Origin: Pseudomonadota bacterium
GTDB taxonomy: Bacteria; Pseudomonadota; Gammaproteobacteria; Acidithiobacillales; Acidithiobacillaceae
NCBI GenBank assembly: GCA_021827445.1
Contig: JAKAVW010000220.1
Coordinates: forward strand, 1-5,512
DNA length: 5,512 nt
Direction: 5' to 3'
Of the stretch, positions 1 to 5,512 are shown in pieces. The notes beneath the pieces were generated by a model. The model made no database searches. It saw only the letters and a list, made by a program, of their open reading frames with translations, and had not been told where the DNA came from. A program made the position numbers and the translations under genes. The stretch's first letter is position 1, and every line of letters begins with the position of its first letter.

Positions 1-396
1 ACCATTGCGATGAAGGGGGACCTTGTGGCGGCGGTACGCATGCCCGTCAACTCCCAAACCGGGCAGGCCGGTGTGTCATTCACCGAAGATGTGCTGTTTT
101 TGCGGGGTCGTAACGTGCATAGAACCCGCGTGGATGCCGGAAACGAGGCATGGGTGGAGACCCGTCCGGTAGAGTTGGAAATGGATGATCGCACGGCGAG
201 TCAGCTTGAAAAACGGGGGTTTGTTGATCCCAATCGCTTCAACATCAACCGGTATTTTGAGCATTTTCCCGAAGCCGTGCTCGGCAAAATGGAGATTGGC
301 TCAGGTTTTGGCGGCTCCCTGCGGTTGGCGGTGCGGTCGGAGTTTGGCCGCGATCTTCTCGCGGATCATATCCGGGACGTCCTGCAAGCGCTGCCG
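1..396 (+). other. C-terminal end of the N6-adenine methyltransferase domain
   Basis: Residues 1-132 resemble the last strands and target-side tail of the methyltransferase half of DarB-like proteins. Residues 10-37 contain MPVNSQTGQAGVSFTEDVLF followed by LRGR, which matches the family pattern of a hydrophobic strand, an AG-x-x-x-T/S-x-D turn and a LFLR strand. Residues 82-105 contain INRYF, then PEAVLG, then GSGFGG. This fits the family consensus in which the element after the methyltransferase fold reads IN-x-YF, NPE-x-VLG and a Gly-rich turn. The SAM-binding and NPPY catalytic motifs are upstream of the window, so catalytic competence cannot be judged. The assignment rests on remembered family consensus, not on a search. 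Confidence 0.75.
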
Positions 397-3300
397 AATC
401 GGATCACCGCCGCTCGGCAACGGGATGGCGCGCGCCAAACGGTGAGCCGGGGCCAGACGATCACCATCAATGCCTCAGAAGTAGCTGCGCATAAGGACAT
501 TCGGGAGATGGTCGGTACCGTCTTCCGGCGCAAGGACGGCAGCTTCGCCATTGTCGAGGATGTGGGGCTGGGGATCTCCGGTGAGGATTCCCGCGAGCTG
601 ATCATTGGGGACCTGAATCTATCCAAGATCAAGCAGGGACAATTCGCCCTGTATCTGCCGGTTCGGGATGCCTGGCGCGAAGTGCTGGCGAAGATGCAGG
701 ACACGCAGCCCGCGGAAGATGGCACGGAACATCCGGAACTTCTGGTGGCGCAGGAAGCTCTGGGGCGCGCGTATGACGCCTTTGCGGCGCAATACGGCGC
801 GCTGACGCAGCATGTGAAGGCGCTGGGCGATGACGTCCATGTGTCTGCCGTATCGTCTATTGAACGCTATGACGCACGTACCCGGACAGCGGAAAAATCC
901 GGGATTTTTTATCAGCGCACCATTACCCCCACGGTGGAGCCGGAGCGGGTGGATACCCCGAGCGACGCGATTCTCCTCAGCATGAACCGCTTCGGGCGGC
1001 TGGATTTGCCGTACATGGCCCGCAAGCTGGATCAGGATGAGGCGATGGTGCGGTCGCAAATCACCGGAGGGGACAGGCCGCTGGCTTATACGGATGCAGA
1101 GACCGGAAACCTGCTCCCGGCCTACCAGTACCTTTCCGGCAATGTGCGTCGTAAGCTTGCGGAGCTGCGGAACCGGGTGGAGAGCGAAGGCACGGCGGAC
1201 CTCTGGAGCGGGAATATCGCCGCACTGGAGTCAGTGCTGCCGGACAATGTGCCCATCAGCGATATTGAGGTGCTGCTGGGCGCGGATTGGGTACCGATCT
1301 CCGATTATGAGGCATTTGCGCATGAGGTGCTGGGCGCGAAGTTGGCGGTGTTTTCCTTCGTCCCCAGAAACAATTCCTGGGATGTGTACCTCGGCCGGAT
1401 CGAGAGTGACAAACAGGATGAGTACGGCACGGCGCGCCGGCCCCTGGAAAGCCTCCTGCCGGGCCTGCTGAATCGCTCGGACATCCGGGTGTTCGACCGT
1501 ACCGCGGATGGCAAACAGGTGCTGAATGGTGAGGAGACGATGCTCGCCAACGAGAAGGCCAAAGCCATCACGGCGGCATGGAAAGAATGGATACCGCAAG
1601 ATGCTGACCGGGTGGCCCGCCTGGAACGGATATACAACGACCGGTTTACCGGCTTTGTGCCGATTCATGTACCTGGTGACGGGCTTAAAATCGAGGGCAT
1701 GTCGGACGCCATTTCGCTGCGCGGTCACCAGAACTCCGGCGTCATGCGCTCGGTGCTGCAAGAGACCGGCATTTTCAATCACGAGGTGGGTACCGGAAAA
1801 ACCTACACGCAGATTGCAGCCGGCATGAAATTGCTGGAATTGGGGTTGGTGGACCGCGCGGTTTTTGTGGTTCCCAAAAAGACCATCGGCCAGTTTGGCA
1901 CCTCCGCCATCTCCCTGTTTCCGCACCGGCGCATCGCCATCATGGATGATACCCAGACCAGCGACAAGGACCGTCGCCGCCGTTTCCTGGCGGCGCTGGC
2001 CAATGACCGCTACGACGCGGTAATCCTCACCTATAACGGCTATCAGTCGCTGTCCCTACCCCTGGAGCACGAGCTCGCGTTCTATCAGGACGAAGAGGAC
2101 ACCATCAGCGATTTGATCAGCGAGGCGCTGGCGAGTGATGACACGCTCTCCGTCAAGCGCATGGAGCAGAATCGCAAGCACCTGCTCAACAAAATTGCCA
2201 TCCTTCGCCAGAAACGGGAAGAGAGCGCCGATAAAATCATCGGGCAGTTCGAGAACGTTCTGGGCAAGCGCATTGCGCTGTTCGTGGACGAATTCCACAA
2301 CTTCAAGAACGATAATGTCGCGGTACCCGGCAACTCGCTCGGGATCAAGGGATCTGCGCGCGCCATGGATATGCGCATGAAAAGCCAGTTTATCCTGGGC
2401 AACGGCGGGCGGTTTTATGGGGCGTCCGGCACACCGGTCGCCAATAGCCTGCTGGAGTTCTATGTGCTCCAGCGGTACTTCCAGCCGGAGACCCTGCGGC
2501 AGATGGGCCTGACCAACGCGCTGGCGTGGTATCAGACGTTTTTGGTGCAGGAAGCGGAGCCGGAACCTGACCCGGCCGGACAGGGCTGGCGGGTCAAGGA
2601 ACGCCCCTTCCTGGTCAACGCCTCAGAGGCGGTAATGCCGCTGACGGCGGTCATGGATACCGTGCGCGCCGATGACGTGGGTATTCCCCGCCCACAGGCC
2701 ACTTATGAAACACGGGTGATCCCGAACAGCGACTTTTTCAATCTTATGCTCTCGGAAGCGGGCGAGCGGCTGAAAGACATCCGTGAAAAAAAGGTGGACC
2801 CCAGCGTCGATAACATGCTGCTGGTTCTCCACGATCTGAATCGGGCGGGCCTTGATCCGCGCATGATGGACCCTTCCGTCGTCGTAACCGATGACACACC
2901 GTGCAAGATCAATGAGGTTTCCCGCGATGTGATGCAGAGTCTCGCTGCCCGCGATGGTTACGGCCTGCAGTTGATTTTCTGCGACCTGGGCATTCCGAAG
3001 GGGGCCCGCGCCCGCAAAATCAGCAATGATGCGGGTGAGGTGGAGGAAATATCGGAGGATGAGGCTGCGGGCATCAGCGCATCGTTCTGTTTTTATGACG
3101 CGCTGATCGACAAGCTGGTGGCGTCTGGCGTGCCGCGTGACCGTATAGCGACGATCTATGACGCGAAGAACGACAATGATCTGGAAAAGCTGCTGATTCG
3201 CGCCAACGGCGGGGATTTTTCGGTCATGATCGGTTCGACCATGAGCATGGGGGTGGGCCTCAATCTGCAGACCCATGGGACCGACGTGCGTTTCATCACG

Positions 3301-5512
3301 GTACCGTACCGGCCCGACCAGGTGGAACAGGCTATTGGCCGTCTCCTGCGCCAGGGCAATCTGAACGAGCGTATCAAGATCACCTTTTATACGCAGGGTC
3401 AGCCCGAGGCTTACCGCTACAAGCTGCTGGACTACAAGAGCAAGGCGCTGCGCGCGGTATTGCAGGCGGATAGGGCGGTGCGGCGTCTCGATCTATCCAC
3501 TGATCTCAACTATAACGAGACCATGGCGCTGACCATGGGCGATCCGCGTCTGGCGGACATTTTCAAGCTCGAAGACCGGATGCAGAAACTGCGGACCCTG
3601 CGCAAAAGCTACGCGGGCCGTCGCTCCACCTACAGTTCCGACCTGCACTATGCCAGCAACAGCCTCGAAAAGCAGATCGCACAACTGGAGCGGATGCGCG
3701 GAGAACAGGACGTCATCGCGCAGATTCCGGACAAGGCCAAATGGAGCGCCAGGATTCTCGGTAACGAGCCCATCGGACCCATTTCCGTCACCAGCAAACT
3801 CGAACCCCTGCGTGCCATGATGCGTAGCGATGTGATACTGCGTTATGGGGATTATCCGGTCATCGCTTCCGCGCATGATTTTGGTATCCGCTATCTCCTG
3901 AGAAGAACGGAGGAGGAAGCCCCATTTTATGTGGGCGAGAATCCCAGCCAGATTGAAGCGGCCCTGCGCCATTGGGATGAGACGGTGGCGGAAGTCGAGC
4001 TGCGCGTCATGAACACCAAAAAACGCATAGAGGAGCTGCGCGCACTGCTGGCGAAGCCCTTTGAGCACGATGTGGAGATGGAAGACCTGGCGCTGGAGAT
4101 CGATGCGCTGCGGATATCCACTGGCCTCCAGGAGGATGCCGATGAAGCGGCCATCGCCCGGGCGGAAGCGCATCTGGCGAGCATCGCGCAAACGCGTGGC
4201 GCGAAGGAGTCCATCGCCGCCGAACAGGTGGAGCAAGCCGCCGAAGGCATTGAAACCGACCCTGAGCGTTTGCGTGTGATTCTGGAGCGGAAAACCCTGC
4301 TGGATACGGCCGAACGGGAGCGGCGCCAGGCCACTGCTGCACATCAGGTGATGGCGCACAGTCCTGAATCGACGACGGCCAGAACCCATACGCCGCGTCG
4401 TACCGCCCGTGTCGGCGGCGCCGCTGGCGGCAGCGTGCAACAGACGGGATTTTCCGCGCTGCTCGATGGCACCGCACGCATCCCGGATCAGGTGGAGACG
4501 CGCTGGCAGGCGCCCGACGCCGGGACCAGCGCGCCCGCGCGTATCGGGGTTATCGTTGGCTACGATGTGCGGGACATGACGGAATATGCCGATATGGTGG
4601 GAAGCGTCCTGGCGCGCGTGCCGGAGGGCATGCCGGTAGCCATTCGGGTGGTGTCAGAAAATGCCCGTGTTTCTGAGGAGTCTCTGCGAGACGCCCTCAA
4701 AACCCTGCCGAATGTGCAGAGCGTGCTGGTGTCGGTTGAAGATGTATTTGCCGATGGCGCGGATCGTATCGCCCTGTTCCGCGAGAATGACGTCATTGTC
4801 ACGCTGGGTGCGGTGATGGCCCAGGTGGGGCGCAGCAATATCCCTCTGGCGCAGGCGGTCGTGCATCCGAAGAATAACCTGAATCTCGATGCTGCTCCGG
4901 TGTTTGGCTACTCCAGCGACGGAGCCAACGTGCCTGATTCCCTGCGTATGGGTGAGGTCGCCCTGGAATGGGAGGACCGGGTGCGCCAATCGGCGGCACG
5001 GTCACCGGTGGCTGCATCTGTTGGCGTGGCTGCGGTAGATAGCCCCTCTGTGGCCATATCTGCACCTGCGGAGGCGCCATCATCTTCCAAGGTGTCAGAG
5101 GGCACGCAAAGGCCATTGGTGAAGCCTTCTGAAACACCGGCAGCGCCGGAAGTCTTGCCAATCCTCCAGGCCGTGCCCAAGGCGGTTCACGGTATTCTGC
5201 CCAAAGCGCAGCGCGCCTTCGTGCAGCAGTTGCTGCGCGGGCCGGAAGCCCGGTTTTTCAGCGACAAGATGCGGGAACTGGAGGCCCTGTTACCGACGAT
5301 CCCGGATCTGCGCGAGACGGCCGGGCAAGGGGAGGATGCCGTAGTTCACCTGCATTACTTTACGGCTTCCGCCGACTGGTACATCACCGAGATTGTGAGG
5401 GACCCGGATTATGCCGGGGATGCCTTTGGCCTGGCCGATTTGGGCATGGGGTTCCCGGAGATGGGCTACATGTCACTGCCGGAAATCATGGGGGTGGCGG
5501 AACTCGATTTTC
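1..5512 (+). CDS. Giant N6-adenine methyltransferase / SNF2-like helicase fusion, DarB-like, with C-terminal DUF2958 domain (partial at both ends)
   Basis: Frame 1 is open from the first to the last base, giving 1,837 codons without start or stop context. The visible order is methyltransferase tail, connecting region, SF2 helicase core, helical tail, an unrecognised alpha/beta segment, an Ala/Pro/Ser linker and a DUF2958-like domain. Helicase motifs include HEVGTGKT (Walker A, residues 594-601), VDEFH (762-766), GASGTP (807-812), GSTMSMGVGLNLQ (1078-1090) and QAIGRLLRQGN (1110-1120). The set and spacing fit the P1 DarB / 'N12 class adenine-specific methylase' family of mobile-element proteins, which combine DNA methylation and ATP-driven translocation in one cytoplasmic polypeptide; P1 DarB protects phage DNA from type I restriction. 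The NPPY-type methyltransferase motif must lie upstream, so the full protein probably exceeds 2,100 residues. No frameshift or premature stop is seen, so the gene looks functional. The ATG at base 10 is not the start, because homology is already mid-domain there. Whether it is antirestriction or defence cannot be decided from this window. Confidence 0.93.
397..1689 (+). other. DarB-family connecting region between methyltransferase and helicase
   Basis: Residues 133-563 carry no enzyme motif I can name, but they hold a series of short blocks characteristic of this family in the expected order. These are YDAFAAQYG (258-266), GIFYQR with a following TPT (301-310), YLSGNVRRKL (377-386), DIEVLLGADWVP (421-432), a GT-x-R block before the LLPGLLNRSDIRVFD stretch (about 474-499), ANEKAKAI (516-523) and YNDRF (545-549). 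The region probably forms a largely helical spacer that couples target recognition and methylation to the motor. That coupling role is inference; block order and identity are what the sequence shows. The region is intact, with no stop or frame change. Confidence 0.7.
1690..3495 (+). other. SNF2-like SF2 helicase/translocase core, two lobes
   Basis: Residues 564-1165 form an ATP-driven DNA translocase core. A Q-motif-like block GMSDAISLRGHQ (566-577) precedes Walker A GTGKT (597-601; K600 and T601 contact ATP phosphates). VVPKKTIGQF (623-632) is motif Ia and YDAVILTYNG (671-680) follows. LFVDEFHNFKN (760-770) is motif II, with D763 and E764 as the Mg/ATP residues. GASGTPVANS (807-816) is motif III. 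Lobe 2 starts near LQLIFCDLGIPK (989-1000, motif IV region). GSTMSMGVGLNLQ (1078-1090) is motif V and QAIGRLLRQGN (1110-1120) is motif VI, with R1114 and R1117 as arginine-finger candidates. All catalytic residues are present, so ATPase activity is expected. SNF2-like members usually translocate on duplex DNA rather than unwind it. The 688-757 charged helical insert before motif II is typical of this family. Confidence 0.92.
3496..4350 (+). other. Helical/coiled-coil tail of the DarB-like helicase
   Basis: Residues 1166-1450 follow the motor. NYNETMALTMGDPRL (1170-1184), then LEDRMQKLRTLRKSY (1190-1204), then a long charged helix with LEKQIAQLERM (1222-1232) reproduce the family's post-helicase block. 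In that block a G-x-P-x-L turn leads into a Leu/Lys/Arg-rich helix and a coiled coil. A small beta-rich patch (about 1258-1318) separates it from a second heptad-like stretch at about 1325-1350, ending in the family signature KPFEH (1352-1356). A further acidic, Ala/Glu-rich helix runs to about 1450. It probably braces the motor or mediates self-association; this is inferred from composition only. Confidence 0.65.
4540..4944 (+). other. Unrecognised alternating beta/alpha segment (Rossmann-like by pattern)
   Basis: Residues 1514-1648 show regularly spaced hydrophobic strands: IGVIVG (1515-1520), VAIRVV (1546-1551), VQSVLVSV (1572-1579), DVIVTLG (1597-1603) and AVVHP (1619-1623). Amphipathic helices such as EESLRDALKTL (1559-1569) and DRIALFRE (1588-1595) lie between them. 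This alternation suggests a small alpha/beta sandwich, perhaps a nucleotide- or ligand-binding fold. I do not recognise the family, and no catalytic motif stands out. A vague resemblance to SLOG-type folds is only impressionistic. It sits between the helicase tail and the DUF2958-like domain, flanked by low-complexity linkers, which supports an independently folded module. Confidence 0.45.
4981..5160 (+). other. Ala/Pro/Ser/Val-rich low-complexity interdomain linker
   Basis: Residues 1661-1720 are dominated by Ala, Pro, Ser and Val, with no clear hydrophobic core; the SAPAEAPSSSK run (1687-1697) is an example. The composition differs sharply from the domains on either side and fits a flexible tether joining the unrecognised alpha/beta segment to the C-terminal DUF2958-like domain. 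A shorter, similar hinge rich in Ala, Gly, Thr and Arg occurs around residues 1455-1480. The reading frame stays open throughout, so this is a linker and not a gene boundary. Confidence 0.6.
5197..5512 (+). other. DUF2958-like domain (reaches the window edge)
   Basis: Residues 1733-1837 begin with a helix (ILPKAQRAFVQQLL, 1732-1745) and proceed to VVHLHYFTASADWYITEI (1781-1798). They continue through DAFGLADLGMGFPEMGYMSL (1807-1826) and PEI (1827-1829). This matches the DUF2958 consensus of a V-V-K-x-F-x-P strand, a W-x-x-TE motif, an FGL-x-DLG turn, a PE-x-GY strand and S-x-x-E-L. DUF2958 has no established biochemical function; it is usually a small stand-alone protein of about 100-130 residues encoded on plasmids and integrative elements. 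Here it is in frame with the helicase polypeptide. Most of the domain is inside the window and the protein continues past it, so the stop codon or further domains are not visible. Confidence 0.75.

Noticed and set aside
10..12. ATG as a possible true start of the gene
   Set aside because: Family-like methyltransferase sequence is already mid-domain here, the frame is open to the window edge, and there are too few upstream bases to show a ribosome-binding site.
893..909. Perfect 8-base inverted repeat with a 1-base centre, followed by T residues, resembling a terminator
   Set aside because: The loop is too short and the stem is mostly A-T. It lies inside the coding frame, at the conserved GIFYQR block, so it is best explained as chance in coding sequence.
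1037..1471. A 144-codon plus-strand frame in another phase
   Set aside because: It overlaps the conserved YLSGNVRRKL and LGADWVP blocks of the main frame, and its product is Arg/Cys/Trp-rich, as is typical of an out-of-frame GC-rich translation.
1231..1926. A 231-codon open frame on the minus strand
   Set aside because: It is antisense to the connecting region and Walker A motif, has an unnatural composition, and overlaps other shadow frames.
2623..3276. A 217-codon open frame on the minus strand
   Set aside because: It lies opposite the conserved helicase lobe 2 coding sequence and has no domain or ribosome-binding context; it is the antisense shadow of the main frame.
3493..4440. A 315-codon open frame on the minus strand
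   Set aside because: It is fully antisense to the conserved helicase tail, its translation is rich in His, Arg, Gln and Gly with no recognisable motif, and long antisense frames are expected opposite GC-rich coding DNA. It is treated as a shadow.
1..5512. Single-chain type ISP restriction-modification enzyme
   Set aside because: Those enzymes have the order nuclease, helicase, methyltransferase, target recognition. Here the methyltransferase precedes the helicase and no nuclease motif is visible, although the parts outside the window cannot be checked.

Overview
The whole 5,512-base window lies inside one giant protein-coding gene. Frame 1 of the + strand has no stop codon over all 1,837 complete codons and is open at both ends, so the true start and stop are outside the window. 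There is no intergenic DNA, RNA gene, CRISPR array, insertion sequence, promoter or terminator that I can support.

The protein belongs to the very large family of N6-adenine DNA methyltransferase / SNF2-like helicase fusions found on phages, plasmids and integrative elements. Phage P1 DarB and proteins annotated 'N12 class adenine-specific DNA methylase' are the known examples. In order (residues counted from the window edge) the window holds: the tail of the methyltransferase domain (about 1-132), the family-specific connecting region (133-563), a two-lobed SF2 helicase core with recognisable motifs I, Ia, II, III, V and VI (564-1165), a helical/coiled-coil tail with the family's KPFEH signature (1166-1450), a low-complexity hinge (about 1451-1513), an alternating beta/alpha segment I do not recognise (1514-1648), an Ala/Pro/Ser-rich linker (1661-1720), and a DUF2958-like domain at the right edge (about 1733-1837). 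The methyltransferase catalytic motifs would lie upstream of the window.

By eye the DNA is about 60% GC, with G or C favoured at third codon positions, and the long antisense ORFs are consistent with that. A proteobacterial host with moderate to high GC, carrying a plasmid, integrative conjugative element or large prophage, is the best guess. The host genus cannot be fixed from this sequence. The likely job is modification of, or movement along, the element's own DNA, either as antirestriction (as for P1 DarB) or as anti-phage defence. The most unusual part is the C-terminal third, where an unrecognised domain and a DUF2958 module, usually a small separate protein on mobile elements, are joined to the methyltransferase-helicase.
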